Source: Dyadobacter subterraneus
GTDB lineage: Bacteria > Bacteroidota > Bacteroidia > Cytophagales > Spirosomataceae
Direction of reading: 5' to 3'
DNA: 64,000 nt
Assembly: GCF_015221875.1 (NCBI RefSeq)
Contig: NZ_JACYGY010000001.1
Location: 4,938,501-5,002,500 of the forward strand
In this document: one piece after another, positions 1-8,898 of the stretch
Layout of the letters: each line of letters opens with the position of its first letter
Position numbering within the stretch: the first letter of the stretch is position 1
Program-made: the position numbers and the translations under genes
Notes under the pieces: model-generated
Databases searched by the model: none
What the model saw: the letters and a program-made list of their open reading frames with translations, nothing else
Told to the model about the DNA's origin: nothing

Positions 1-800
1 GTTCTTCTGTTGAAATTGATGAAGGAAGAAGTCAGCTGGTTCATGAACGCCTGGATTTAATTTATCAACTGCAAAAAAAGCATCACACAACGACCGTTGA
101 CGAACTTCTGAAAATTCAGCAAGAGCTGGAAAAAAAGGTTGGAACGGTACTAAATCTGGATGAGGCCCTACTAAAAGCAAAAAAGGAAGCTGCAAAAACA
201 GAAGAAGTCATGCTAAAAAGTGCGGCTAATTTGTCAAAAGAACGTCAGAAAGTTCTTAAAACAATCGAGTCGCTTATTATTGAAAGACTGATTGAATTAG
301 GCATTCCGAATGCGTCTTTGTCTATAAAAATTACAGAAATCCAGCCTACAAATGACGGAATCGATTCCATCGCTTTTCTTTTTAGCGGTAATAAAGGAAC
401 GCCTTTACAGGAATTAAGACAAGTAGCTTCCGGTGGTGAATTTTCCCGTTTGATGATGGTTATCAAGTATATTCTGGCCGACAGGCGAAAACTGCCTACC
501 ATTATCTTTGATGAAATTGATACAGGCGTTTCAGGAGAAATAGCGAAAAAAATGGGTAAAATGATGATTAAAATGTCCGAAAATCATCAGATTATTGCCA
601 TCACGCATTTACACCAGATAGCAAGCAGCGGCAAGGCACACTATTTTGTATATAAGGATCATTCATCAGCAAAAACAGTCAGTAAGATAAAAAAATTATC
701 TGTGGACGAACGTGTAATGGAAATCGCACAGATGATCGGAGGTCATAACCCGACAGAATCGGTGATAAATAATGCCCGTGAAATGATTTCCAAAGACTAA
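1..800 (+). CDS. recN: DNA repair protein RecN, C-terminal part (5' truncated by window edge)
   Basis: The reading frame is open from base 3 and runs to a TAA at 798-800, so only the last ~265 residues of a protein usually ~550 long are present. RecN is an SMC-like ATPase that acts at DNA double-strand breaks with RecA. Visible here are the end of the coiled coil (charged heptad-rich stretch, residues ~1-80 of the fragment), the ABC signature ASGGEFSR, the Walker B stretch IIFDEIDTGVSG, and the switch-type ITHLHQIAS motif, where LPQIA is commoner. The next gene starts within 30 bp, so they are probably co-transcribed. The methionine at base 210 is internal and is not a start. Confidence 0.95.
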   Translation, partial: SSVEIDEGRSQLVHERLDLIYQLQKKHHTTTVDELLKIQQELEKKVGTVLNLDEALLKAKKEAAKTEEVMLKSAANLSKERQKVLKTIESLIIERLIELGIPNASLSIKITEIQPTNDGIDSIAFLFSGNKGTPLQELRQVASGGEFSRLMMVIKYILADRRKLPTIIFDEIDTGVSGEIAKKMGKMMIKMSENHQIIAITHLHQIASSGKAHYFVYKDHSSAKTVSKIKKLSVDERVMEIAQMIGGHNPTESVINNAREMISKD

Positions 801-827
801 TAATAATTCTTGGATAACCCTCATAAA

Positions 828-1268
828 ATGAATAAAATGAAACAGTATGTATTAGCACTAGGGATAACTTTTTCTTTTTTATCCTGTAATAAAGATGCAG
901 ACAAAGTCCTGGAACTGGAAGGTGAAGTGATGACAATCCATGATGAAGTGATGCCACAGATGGACGATATTATGACGCTTAAATCCAGGCTATCCCAAAA
1001 AATCATTCATATGGATAGTTTGCAAAATGAAGGAGTTGCGGGAAATAATATTGCGGAAGAACGTATTAAAGCGACAGAAATTAATCAGAAACTGAACGAA
1101 TCAGATAAGCTGATGATGGACTGGATGCACGAATATCGTGGAGATTCCGCTAAAAAACTGAAACCCGAAGCGGCGATTCTTTATTTCGAAACGCAGAAGA
1201 AAAGAATCATTGAGGTAAAAGAAATTACTTCCAAAAACATTCAGGAAGCAAAAACATTTTTAAATTAA
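828..1268 (+). CDS. Small putative lipoprotein, helical, unknown function
   Basis: A 146-residue protein if started at the ATG at 828; an in-frame TTG at 810 gives six more residues that do not suit a signal peptide. The N terminus is a short hydrophobic stretch followed by a lipobox ending FSFLSC, so it should be lipidated at the Cys near residue 20. The mature part is charged, rich in Met, Glu and Lys, and predicted to be mostly helical with coiled-coil character. I recognise no enzymatic motif. It lies between recN and a Sco1-type gene, with only 4 bp to the latter, so it probably shares a transcript with the sco1-cytochrome c pair. Similar short helical lipoproteins are often labelled viral A-type inclusion-like in Bacteroidota. 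Confidence 0.75.
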   Translation: MNKMKQYVLALGITFSFLSCNKDADKVLELEGEVMTIHDEVMPQMDDIMTLKSRLSQKIIHMDSLQNEGVAGNNIAEERIKATEINQKLNESDKLMMDWMHEYRGDSAKKLKPEAAILYFETQKKRIIEVKEITSKNIQEAKTFLN

Positions 1269-1272
1269 GTAT

Positions 1273-1935
1273 ATGAGTAGCATAGGAAATATTGGTTGCA
1301 AGAAGTTAATTATCTTTTTTGTGCTGATAGGATTGATATCAGGTTGTGAAAGTGGCAGCAAGAAATTACCAATATTAGGAGAACGCGATTGGGTCACAAA
1401 AAAAGTGGATGGCAAGGAAGTCACAGATACCATTTATAATGTTATTCCTCCTTTTACTTTTACGAACCAATATGGAGATACAGTAACGGAGAAAATTGTA
1501 GAGAATAAAATTTATGTTACCGATTTTTTCTTTACTACCTGCCCAACTATTTGTCCGGTTATGAAAAGACAAATGGTAAAAGTGTACAAAGAATTCAAGG
1601 ACAATCCGGATGTAATGATTCTGTCTCATACGATTGATCCGGAACATGACACGCCCCAGGTTCTGAATAAATTCGCAAAAGATTTGGGTGTTGAAGGAAA
1701 GCAATGGCAGTTTCTGACCGGGCCAAAAGAAAAGATCTATGAAATTGGACAGAAAAGCTATTTATCCGCTGCACAGGAAGACAAAACCGCCGAAGGAGGA
1801 TTTCTGCACAGCGGAGCCTTTATTTTGATTGATAAAGAAAAACATATTCGCGGCATGTACGATGGAACTACTGAGGAAGGAACTCAGAAACTGATTCAGG
1901 GAATAAAATCATTATTGGAAGAGTATAAAAAATAG
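1273..1935 (+). CDS. SCO1/SenC-family copper chaperone lipoprotein
   Basis: Thioredoxin-fold protein of 220 residues that in this family delivers copper to the CuA centre of cytochrome c oxidase. The N terminus carries a lipobox (GLISGC), so it is anchored to a membrane in the periplasm. The metal-binding pair is the CPTIC motif in a TTCPTICPVMKRQM context, and the third ligand is the His in FLHSGAFILID. Length and motif spacing are normal for the family. It is followed 24 bp later by a lipoprotein cytochrome c, so the two form a small respiratory module. The terminal oxidase genes are not in the window. Confidence 0.92.
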   Translation: MSSIGNIGCKKLIIFFVLIGLISGCESGSKKLPILGERDWVTKKVDGKEVTDTIYNVIPPFTFTNQYGDTVTEKIVENKIYVTDFFFTTCPTICPVMKRQMVKVYKEFKDNPDVMILSHTIDPEHDTPQVLNKFAKDLGVEGKQWQFLTGPKEKIYEIGQKSYLSAAQEDKTAEGGFLHSGAFILIDKEKHIRGMYDGTTEEGTQKLIQGIKSLLEEYKK

Positions 1936-1959
1936 AGTGCCCTGCGACACAGTAAATTC

Positions 1960-2373
1960 ATGATAAAGAAAGTAATATTTGCCCTATCCGCTTTCACAGT
2001 ATTCTCATGTCAAAGTGAACAAGAACTAAAAACAGAACAGTATTTTGCGGAAGGTTATCAAATTTATACAATGAATTGTGCCAACTGCCACCAGGCAGAC
2101 GGCAAAGGAATGGCTAACTTGTATCCACCTCTGGTTGGATCCAAAATTATTCATGATAAATCTGCCATGGCTTGTATAATGAAATATGGCATGAAGGGGA
2201 CGATTACAGTCAACGGTAAACCATTTAACCGCCCGATGCCTGCTAATGCAAAATTGCAGGAACTCGAAATTGCAGAGGTCATTACTTATGTAAATATGAA
2301 GTGGGCCAAGGACAGCGTTTACACGCCGATTGCTACCGTAACAAAAGCATTAACCGCCTGCAAGGAACATTAA
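1960..2373 (+). CDS. Lipoprotein c-type cytochrome, monohaem
   Basis: A 137-residue protein with a lipobox (FTVFSC) and one haem attachment motif, CANCH, in the sequence MNCANCHQADGKGM. A methionine suitable as sixth haem ligand lies in the PMPANAK segment, as in class I cytochromes c. It probably passes electrons to a terminal oxidase at the outer face of the inner membrane; the Sco1-type gene just upstream supports an aerobic respiratory role. Its stop codon overlaps by a few bases the stop codon of lptC on the other strand, so the two genes are tail to tail with no room for a terminator between them. Confidence 0.9.
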   Translation: MIKKVIFALSAFTVFSCQSEQELKTEQYFAEGYQIYTMNCANCHQADGKGMANLYPPLVGSKIIHDKSAMACIMKYGMKGTITVNGKPFNRPMPANAKLQELEIAEVITYVNMKWAKDSVYTPIATVTKALTACKEH

Positions 2374-2993
2374 ATATCATTGAATTTCATCTTGAATGTG
2401 CCTTTCCGGAATTTTATATGTGAAAAATCCTGGTCAGCATCCATTCCGTTTCCGTTGATTACATCCTTTGTAACGATGTTTTTTACGGAAACAAACTTGT
2501 CCGTAAATACCTTTCTGGTATCAGGGCTCCATGTCAACTCCGTTGTAGTAAGTAGTTCCTTTGTCTGAGATTTTACTACCCTCACATTTCCCTTGACGAT
2601 GTAGACGTTTTGTCTCTGGTCAAATCTGCCAGAATCAGCCCTTAATTTTGTTATAACGGTTACGCCCAGCGGATCATAAAAATCCACATTGATTGTGTCC
2701 GGAAAAACTTTGTCATTATTCTGGTAATGAAGCTGTAATGGAGTTTTCAGGAATACTTTCATTAAGCCTTGTTCGCTATATTTAATTTCGACATTATTGG
2801 TAATGTCAGTTGGGCCTGTGTATGGCTTGCCGGCTTTTTTTTCATTTGGTTCGCAGGCAATAAAAAAAAATCCGGCAAGTGCCAGAATACAAAAAGGAGA
2901 TATGAATCTATCTCCTTTTTGAAAGTACTTTATTATGAAGCTATTAGCCAACATGTGTACAGGCTGATTTCTAATCAAGTTTTTGTTTTTCAA
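2370..2993 (-). CDS. lptC: LPS export ABC transporter periplasmic protein LptC (lipoprotein form)
   Basis: LptC links the inner-membrane LptBFG pump to the periplasmic LptA bridge that carries lipopolysaccharide to the outer membrane. This 207-residue protein shows the expected beta-jellyroll pattern of alternating hydrophobic strands (from about residue 65), including a NVYIVKGNVRVVKSQT segment and a late ITKDVINGNGMDAD turn typical of the family. A hydrophobic stretch ends in FFIAC, a lipobox, as is usual for Bacteroidota LptC. The first Met at 2993 overlaps the upstream barrel gene by 23 bp; the Met at 2954 would give a shorter, more ordinary signal peptide and may be the true start. It ends a coaX-barrel-lptC transcription unit. 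Confidence 0.85.
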   Translation of the reverse strand: MKNKNLIRNQPVHMLANSFIIKYFQKGDRFISPFCILALAGFFFIACEPNEKKAGKPYTGPTDITNNVEIKYSEQGLMKVFLKTPLQLHYQNNDKVFPDTINVDFYDPLGVTVITKLRADSGRFDQRQNVYIVKGNVRVVKSQTKELLTTTELTWSPDTRKVFTDKFVSVKNIVTKDVINGNGMDADQDFSHIKFRKGTFKMKFNDI

Positions 2994-4266
2994 ACCATCT
3001 TTCTCTTAATGTCAAACCAAGTACAAGGCGTCCGTATCGTTCCCGAACCATATTTGTTCCCAAAATCCCGCGCTGCCCTCCAACCAAGGAAACTGTAACA
3101 AAATTCTGATATCCGCGTCCCATCGGTAAAGTAAAACCAAGACTGACATTGGTATCTTTTATATTTTTTTCATTAATCGAATAAGGCGTATTGCCATGGC
3201 TAAATCCTACACGGTACCTGACATTATCAAGATAACTTAAAGAACCGAAACGAGGTGTGTACTCAACGCCCAAATGAACCCGGTCAACATCTTTCAATCC
3301 GTCATTACCCAGAGATCTGTCATAATTTCTGTATCCCGTCCATCCCTCATGGCTATAATCCGCAGCCAGTGTAAGTTTGTATGGCCATTCGAAACTAAAT
3401 CCTACCTGATACGTTGCAGGAAGCTGTATGGTTCCCTTTCTGTTTTTAACGAGAGTGTCAGGCGTAATTACAGGGAAAGAACTTTGCAGCAATTCAAACG
3501 CCGTTGTTCTTTCTGCATTCAGTTTCGTGCCAACTCCATAAACTCCCCCAAGATTCAGGTTAAGCTTATTATTCTTTTTAATCGGAATTCTTAATGCCGC
3601 ACCGCCACGGAAAGCAATATCTTTGTAAACAGTGCGATCACTTACACTCACCAGATAACCGGATCCGTCTGCAATACTGGCTTCTGATGCTGTTCTAACA
3701 TTACCAAAAAAGTAAGACGCTTCAAGACCAACGCTTAAATAACGTCCAATTTGAACGGCATTTGTAAAAGAAGCTTTGTTTACACCACCTTTTCCGTTAG
3801 TTGTATAATCGGCAGTATAAGGTGTACCCACAACATTTCTTACATCCTTATTCTGAAAATCAACAAAGCTGTAAGGTTTTACACTGATACCCAAAGTCCA
3901 GCGAGGTGCTACCGGAAAAGCCAGAGCTACATAGGCCAGATTTCCACCTGCGTTACGCTGACTATTTGAACCGGAAACAATCTTCTTATATTGTCCTATT
4001 CCACCAAAATCAAGAGTTGTATATTTATTTCTTACCCATAAGGCAGGGTTAAGATTATTAATTTCAAAGCTACTGGCAGAACTCACGTTAGTTTGTCCCA
4101 TTCCCGAAGATGCTGCAAAACCATCATTATAAAGTTCACCCATACCAAGAGATGAATATGGTGAATTTCCTAATCCCTGTGCATTAACTTTTGATATTAA
4201 GGCCGAACAATTGCATCCGAGCGTAATTGCTATCGTGAGTAATCCTATTCTATTGTAGAGCGACAT
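2971..4266 (-). CDS. Outer membrane beta-barrel protein, FadL/P1-like, conserved between coaX and lptC
   Basis: A 431-residue exported protein with a signal peptide that should be cut after VNAQG. It opens with a Bacteroidota-type NSPYSSLGMGELYNDG segment followed by a conserved FEINNLNPA patch, as in FadL-like outer membrane transport proteins where an N-terminal hatch precedes the barrel. The rest alternates amphipathic strands with aromatic girdle residues; the gene ends with a charged tail (RWFEKQKLD), not the usual terminal Phe. Substrate unknown. It overlaps coaX by 17 bp and lptC by 23 bp on the same strand, so the three are very likely one operon. A link to envelope assembly is suggested by lptC only. 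Confidence 0.8.
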   Translation of the reverse strand: MSLYNRIGLLTIAITLGCNCSALISKVNAQGLGNSPYSSLGMGELYNDGFAASSGMGQTNVSSASSFEINNLNPALWVRNKYTTLDFGGIGQYKKIVSGSNSQRNAGGNLAYVALAFPVAPRWTLGISVKPYSFVDFQNKDVRNVVGTPYTADYTTNGKGGVNKASFTNAVQIGRYLSVGLEASYFFGNVRTASEASIADGSGYLVSVSDRTVYKDIAFRGGAALRIPIKKNNKLNLNLGGVYGVGTKLNAERTTAFELLQSSFPVITPDTLVKNRKGTIQLPATYQVGFSFEWPYKLTLAADYSHEGWTGYRNYDRSLGNDGLKDVDRVHLGVEYTPRFGSLSYLDNVRYRVGFSHGNTPYSINEKNIKDTNVSLGFTLPMGRGYQNFVTVSLVGGQRGILGTNMVRERYGRLVLGLTLRERWFEKQKLD

Positions 4267-4972
4267 TATATGTTAAAATTCTGTTCAGTCCTATTAATAC
4301 CAGTTCCGGCACTGCAAATATGGGCGGTTTCAGGCTACTTTCAAAAAATGGTACGTCTCCGCCGCATATTACTACGCACAAAGATGGTATTTCGTTTCGG
4401 TACCTGTTAATTATTCCTTCAATCTCGGCCAGGGTACCATTCATAACGCCACTTTGAATAGCATTTTTTGTACTTTTTCCAATGAATTCCGGATCTTTTT
4501 CAGGGTCAAACAAAGGAAGTCTTTTTGTAAACGTATGAAGTGCATTAAATCGCATCCGGACGCCGGGAGAAATTAACCCACCTCTAAAAATCCCTTGCTG
4601 ATCAACCATGTCATAGGTAATACTTGTACCCATGTCAATCACCAGCACATCTTTTCCCGGAAACATCCAGTTTGCACCACAGGCTGCTGCAATTCTGTCG
4701 GCTCCCAACGTATGCGGTGTTTCATAATCCTTTTGGACAGGAACAGTCGTAACGCCAGTCAGATTTAAAACCGGCACATCGCGATCCAGCGCTTCCAAAA
4801 ACTCATTCAATGGCCGGTTTACGGACGAATATATAATACGTTCGGGCAACTCTGCCCTTATCAGATCAATGAGTTCCGTAAAACCCAGCCGTGTTTCATA
4901 GCGGATCAGATTATCCCCTGAAAACCATCCAATCTTGGAATAAGTATTGCCCGAATCGACTACTACATTCAT
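4250..4972 (-). CDS. coaX: Type III pantothenate kinase
   Basis: Phosphorylates pantothenate in the first committed step of coenzyme A synthesis. The ASKHA-fold phosphate 1 motif DSGNTYSK is at the N terminus, followed by the LGADRIAAACGA segment that binds pantothenate, and the phosphate 2 region DMGTSITYDMV. The start at 4972 (MNVVVDSGNT) is chosen because type III kinases begin directly with the DxGNT strand; the 14 upstream in-frame codons (to 5014) are not conserved-looking. That gives 240 residues, the usual length. It is the first gene of the coaX-barrel-lptC unit and has a 457-bp gap to rho on its upstream side. Confidence 0.95.
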   Translation of the reverse strand: MNVVVDSGNTYSKIGWFSGDNLIRYETRLGFTELIDLIRAELPERIIYSSVNRPLNEFLEALDRDVPVLNLTGVTTVPVQKDYETPHTLGADRIAAACGANWMFPGKDVLVIDMGTSITYDMVDQQGIFRGGLISPGVRMRFNALHTFTKRLPLFDPEKDPEFIGKSTKNAIQSGVMNGTLAEIEGIINRYRNEIPSLCVVICGGDVPFFESSLKPPIFAVPELVLIGLNRILTYNVALQ

Positions 4973-5087
4973 ATTCCCACAAAAGTCCTCTTTTCTTGGC
5001 AGAAATACTAACATTTCTAAAAGACGGCACCGGATCGTTCAAAATTTAACATAGATTAAGGTTTTTTGGCAAATAGAGAAAGAAGCA

Positions 5088-5119
5088 TTTGGATTTAATA
5101 AAAACACTTTGTACCTTCG
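5088..5119 (+). promoter_or_regulatory. Bacteroidota-type promoter for rho
   Basis: A TTTG at 5088-5091 is followed after 20 bp by TACCTTCG at 5112-5119, which fits the Bacteroidota sigma-ABfr consensus (TTTG, ~19-20 bp, TAnnTTTG) with one mismatch. Transcription would start near 5126, leaving a ~300-nt untranslated leader before rho. Confidence 0.55.
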
Positions 5120-5125
5120 TTTTAA

Positions 5126-5429
5126 GTAAAAAACACCCCTGTATTATTCCGTTATGTCTGGCGCCCGTTAGCTCTCAAAACTAGCGAGAACAAATACTCT
5201 AAGAAATTATTACACACTACTTTTTCTATTAAATTGCAAAATTTCCTGGTTGATCCATCTTAAGTTTATCCTGTTTGGCACGTCTTTATTAAGGCTTGAC
5301 AAATAAATATATCCACGCATCAATGACCATCACGTGACCCGAGACCTGCGTTCTCCTATCAATTTTCCATCTATATTCACTATCCCATTAATCATCTGGT
5401 AAAGTTTATCTTTACTGTATATTTTCTGT
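5126..5429 (+). promoter_or_regulatory. Long rho 5' leader, candidate autoregulatory region
   Basis: About 300 bases with no gene, rich in C and T on the coding strand (for example around 5250-5400), as expected of Rho-loading RNA. A small hairpin with GTAAAG/CTTTAC arms at 5399-5415 sits 14 bases before the rho ATG. Rho controls its own synthesis by attenuation in its leader in E. coli; the same here is inference. I see no tRNA or convincing leader peptide. Confidence 0.4.
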
Positions 5430-7295
5430 ATGCTTACAATTGATGAATTGAACCTTAAGCTTTTATCGGAGCTGAAAGAAATAGCGGGAAAAAGCGGCAT
5501 TCAAGATTATGCCAAACTTCCCAAAAAAGAATTAGTATCAAGAATTATTGCACAGCAAAATAGTGCTCCGGAGCCTGAAAAGGTTGTTGAAGCAGATTTG
5601 GCTATTGATTCTGCTGCTGGTGATGAGCCTAAGAAAAAAAGAGCCAGACGTATCGAAACACCTGTTGCCGCCAAAGCAATTAATGTTCGTACCAATAAGC
5701 CAAGAAAAGAAATAAACAGCCCGGCTCCCACTCCACTTTTTGACAACACACCAAAAATTACGGAGACGCCGGTAGTACCTGAACCAGCTGCGACAGAATC
5801 AGCTCCTGCTGCTGTTTCTGAGCCAGTTAAAAGATATGAAGCGCCTGCAAGGAAATTTGATAATCAAAGAAAATCCGAAGTTATTTCTAAAAACAAGGAT
5901 TCTGCGCGTGAGCTTGATTCTATTGAAGATACACTTGATGACCTGGGGCGTGAAGAGGCTGCTCCGGTAGCTGAAACTACGTCTCTAAATGAAAGTTCAT
6001 CGCAGGCCGACAATACTGAAACTGCTCAAAGTGCTCCTGTAAATACAGGTGCAACGGAAGAAAGACCAGTACAGCAGGCAGGAGAAAACCACGAAAGACA
6101 TCCGCAACAAAATTCTTCTCCAAGAGAAGATCCTTCCAATAAAATCAAACGTAACTATAATAATTATGTCCGCGAATTTGACGGTTTGATTATCAATGAA
6201 GGCGTTTTGGAGATTATGCAGGATGGCGGCTATGGCTTCCTTAGATCAGCTGATTACAACTATCTGGCCAGTCCGGATGATATATATGTTTCGCCTTCGC
6301 AGATAAAATTATTCGGTCTTAAAACCGGTGATACTGTAAAAGGTCAGATTCGCCCACCAAAAGAAGGGGAAAAATATTTCGCTTTACTTCGAGTTGAAAC
6401 CGTTAATGGTAAAACAACTGAAGAAATCAGAGACCGTATTCCTTTTGAATACCTTACGCCTCTTTTCCCGGAAGAATGTTTAAGATTAAGCAGCCGTCCG
6501 GATCAGTATTCTACCCGTATTCTTGATCTTTTTGCACCAATCGGAAAAGGACAGCGCGGCATGATCGTTGCCCAGCCCAAAACGGGTAAAACGGTTCTAT
6601 TGAAAGAAATTGCCAATGCGATTACGCGTAATCACCCGGAAGTATTTTTACTTATTCTTCTGATTGATGAACGTCCTGAGGAGGTTACAGATATGCAGCG
6701 CAGTGTGCGTGCAGAGGTAATTGCATCGACTTTTGATGAACAGGCTGACCGTCACGTGAAAGTAGCCAGCATTGTGCTTGAAAAAGCAAAAAGAATGGTA
6801 GAATGCGGTCACGATGTAGTTATTCTTCTGGATTCTATCACCCGTTTGGCCCGTGCATATAATACCGTGGTTCCTTCTTCCGGAAAAATTCTTTCAGGTG
6901 GTGTGGATGCCAACGCTTTGCACAAACCAAAACGTTTCTTCGGAGCGGCCAGAAATGTTGAAAATGGCGGATCTCTTACGATTATCGCAACTGCATTGAT
7001 CGATACAGGTTCAAAAATGGACGAAGTTATCTTTGAGGAATTCAAAGGTACTGGTAACATGGAATTGCAGCTGGATCGTAAACTTTCAAACAAACGTGTA
7101 TTCCCTGCTATCGACGTTATGGCATCAGGAACACGTCGTGAAGACTTATTACTTGACAAAGAAACACTCAAAAAAGTCTGGATTTTAAGAAAACATATGT
7201 CCGATATGAATGCCATGGAATCTATGGACTTCCTGCTCGACCATATGAAGGGAACCAGAAACAATGAAGAGTTCTTGATATCAATGAACCGATAA
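5430..7295 (+). CDS. rho: Transcription termination factor Rho with long disordered insert
   Basis: Hexameric RNA helicase that ends transcription. It has 621 residues against ~420 in E. coli. The N-terminal helical domain (residues 1-45) is separated from the RNA-binding cold-shock-like domain (from ~245, [19 protein letters not shown]) by ~200 residues rich in Ala, Pro, Glu, Ser and Asn, predicted to be disordered. The ATPase core follows: Walker A AQPKTGKT (~386), Walker [16 protein letters not shown] (~468), and the Q- and R-loop segments near the C terminus. Long inserts of this kind are known in Bacteroidota Rho, and in Bacteroides thetaiotaomicron the insert has been reported to drive phase separation. 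A strong hairpin terminator follows directly. Confidence 0.96.
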   Translation: MLTIDELNLKLLSELKEIAGKSGIQDYAKLPKKELVSRIIAQQNSAPEPEKVVEADLAIDSAAGDEPKKKRARRIETPVAAKAINVRTNKPRKEINSPAPTPLFDNTPKITETPVVPEPAATESAPAAVSEPVKRYEAPARKFDNQRKSEVISKNKDSARELDSIEDTLDDLGREEAAPVAETTSLNESSSQADNTETAQSAPVNTGATEERPVQQAGENHERHPQQNSSPREDPSNKIKRNYNNYVREFDGLIINEGVLEIMQDGGYGFLRSADYNYLASPDDIYVSPSQIKLFGLKTGDTVKGQIRPPKEGEKYFALLRVETVNGKTTEEIRDRIPFEYLTPLFPEECLRLSSRPDQYSTRILDLFAPIGKGQRGMIVAQPKTGKTVLLKEIANAITRNHPEVFLLILLIDERPEEVTDMQRSVRAEVIASTFDEQADRHVKVASIVLEKAKRMVECGHDVVILLDSITRLARAYNTVVPSSGKILSGGVDANALHKPKRFFGAARNVENGGSLTIIATALIDTGSKMDEVIFEEFKGTGNMELQLDRKLSNKRVFPAIDVMASGTRREDLLLDKETLKKVWILRKHMSDMNAMESMDFLLDHMKGTRNNEEFLISMNR

Positions 7296-7336
7296 AAAAA
7301 TGGCCCGGATACGCTTGTATCCGGGCCATTTTTTTA
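7296..7336 (+). terminator. Intrinsic terminator after rho
   Basis: A 13-bp stem (ATGGCCCGGATAC paired with its complement around a GCTT loop) followed by a run of seven T. It begins within 5 bp of the rho stop codon. The A-run before the stem would let it also work on the other strand. Confidence 0.93.
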
Positions 7337-7428
7337 ATTAATCGTTTGTTGCATACTGTTATAGAGGAATTATATTGTGACCGAATTGAATTTTTCAGTC
7401 AAAAAGTAAATTAATCCCTACAACACAT

Positions 7429-8322
7429 ATGTCAAACAACAAAACAATTTGGTGGTTATTACTTATTGGCTGGATGGCTGGCTCAGCTTACTGGCACGTT
7501 TGTAAAATCAAGCTCTTATGCGACGCACCACTTACAACCTCAACTGTTATTTCAAAAACAGCCCCTGTGATTTCACCGTTAACAATCGTCGATGGAACTG
7601 AGCTAAATTTGACTTCTTCCGGAAATTTCGGATTTGCAAAATCTGGTGCAGACGCGAATTTCAATGGCGTTCAGGCAGAAATTGATTCTCTGGCTTCATT
7701 TGCTATGGCTAATCCTGGCAAGATTATTACAATTACCGGCTCCTACGCTTCCCAGGAAACCAACGCGACTTCTTTTCCTAATCTTGGAATTGCACGGGCA
7801 GCGGCTATTAAAAGCTATCTGACAAGTAAAGGTTTACCGGATTCCATTTTTGTTTTGAACGGCCAGCTCAACGATGGTATAGTATTTAGTCCGGATTCTC
7901 TTCACGGCGGTATTGACTTTGCATTTACAAAAAAGGTCGCCGTTACGGAAAACGATCTTGCCAATGAACAGAAATATGAAAGTATTTTTAAACCGCTGGA
8001 TCTTTATTTCCCCGCTGACAGCACAGAATATATCAAAACAGATGAAAACCAGAAATTCCTGGTAGAGGCTAAAAAGTTTTTATCTGAAAATAAAGATAAA
8101 AAATTACTTTTGACCGGTTACACAGACAGTGATGACAGTGCCGAATGGAATCTCAAACTTTCAAAAAAGAGAGCGGAAATTGTAAAGGCCAAATTTGTTT
8201 CGCTGGGCGTTCCTGCCGACAGGATTTCTACGGATGGCAAAGGTGAAGCGGATCCTAAGGCTTCCAACGATACACCGGAAGGAAAACGTGCCAATCGCCG
8301 CGTAACCATTGTTGTTCAATAG
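7429..8322 (+). CDS. OmpA-family protein with two OmpA-like domains and an N-terminal membrane segment
   Basis: A 297-residue protein. Residues ~6-25 (rich in Trp, Leu, Ile, Gly) look like an uncleaved membrane anchor. Residues ~45-165 form a divergent OmpA-like unit (IITITGSY, then RAAAIKSYLTSKGLPDSIF). Residues ~175-297 form a canonical one (LLLTGYTDSDDSAEWN, then LSKKRAEIVKAKF, GKGEADP, and NRRVTIVV). The second domain keeps the Asp and Arg of the NxxLSxxRA and RVxI motifs that bind diaminopimelate in peptidoglycan. It is followed on the same strand by two paralogous anchored helix-hairpin-helix proteins, 28 and 38 bp apart, so the three are likely one unit. Role probably structural, tying membrane to cell wall. 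Confidence 0.85.
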   Translation: MSNNKTIWWLLLIGWMAGSAYWHVCKIKLLCDAPLTTSTVISKTAPVISPLTIVDGTELNLTSSGNFGFAKSGADANFNGVQAEIDSLASFAMANPGKIITITGSYASQETNATSFPNLGIARAAAIKSYLTSKGLPDSIFVLNGQLNDGIVFSPDSLHGGIDFAFTKKVAVTENDLANEQKYESIFKPLDLYFPADSTEYIKTDENQKFLVEAKKFLSENKDKKLLLTGYTDSDDSAEWNLKLSKKRAEIVKAKFVSLGVPADRISTDGKGEADPKASNDTPEGKRANRRVTIVVQ

Positions 8323-8350
8323 CCATTTATTACTCAAAACACATTATAAC

Positions 8351-8860
8351 ATGTTTGAATTAAATCCTCTTGCAAATCCCGATGCTTTGTGGCAACATAT
8401 ATTGATGCTCGTTGTAGCGGCAATTCTCGGATATATTATTGGATACGTAACCGGTAATTCTGTTATTACCGAACTGGAAGATCAATTGAACCGTCTGGAA
8501 ACTGATCTGGAATATTGTAACAACCAAAAAACAGCACTAAAAACTTCATCCAATTCAATTCGGGAAAGTTTTTCAGGCATACCTGTGGCTACGGAAAAAG
8601 TACAGCATGACGATCTGAAAATAATTGAAGGAATTGGCCCCAAAATTGAAAGCATTCTGAAAGGGGCCGGTATACATTCTTTTTATCAGTTAAGCCAAAA
8701 AACGCCTGACCAGATTTCAGCAATTCTTGCAAACTCCGATTCCCGATTTCAGGTGCACGATCCGTCCACATGGCCACGTCAGGCTGAACTGGCTTCAAAA
8801 GGAAACTGGGATGAGCTAAAAGCATGGCAGGACCTGCTTAATGGAGGCCGCGAAGAATAG
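8351..8860 (+). CDS. Membrane-anchored helix-hairpin-helix domain protein (copy 1)
   Basis: A 169-residue protein from the ATG at 8351; an in-frame TTG at 8309 would overlap the upstream gene and is not preferred. It has one membrane helix (HILMLVVAAILGYIIGYVTG), then a short coiled coil (ITELEDQLNRLETDLEYC), a linker, and a C-terminal domain with the helix-hairpin-helix signature KIIEGIGPKIESILKGAGI. The end of the domain (FQVHDPSTWPRQAELASKG) is shared almost word for word with the next gene. Such domains bind DNA or proteins in a sequence-independent way; at a membrane the partner is unknown. Confidence 0.8.
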   Translation: MFELNPLANPDALWQHILMLVVAAILGYIIGYVTGNSVITELEDQLNRLETDLEYCNNQKTALKTSSNSIRESFSGIPVATEKVQHDDLKIIEGIGPKIESILKGAGIHSFYQLSQKTPDQISAILANSDSRFQVHDPSTWPRQAELASKGNWDELKAWQDLLNGGREE

Positions 8861-8898
8861 TTAATTGATCAATCTTTAAGATAACGATATAAGAAATC

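Noticed and set aside
5264..5290. TTGGCACG in the rho leader as a sigma-54 -24 box
   Set aside because: The -12 region after 4 bp reads TATTA without the GC pair, and a better Bacteroidota promoter lies upstream.
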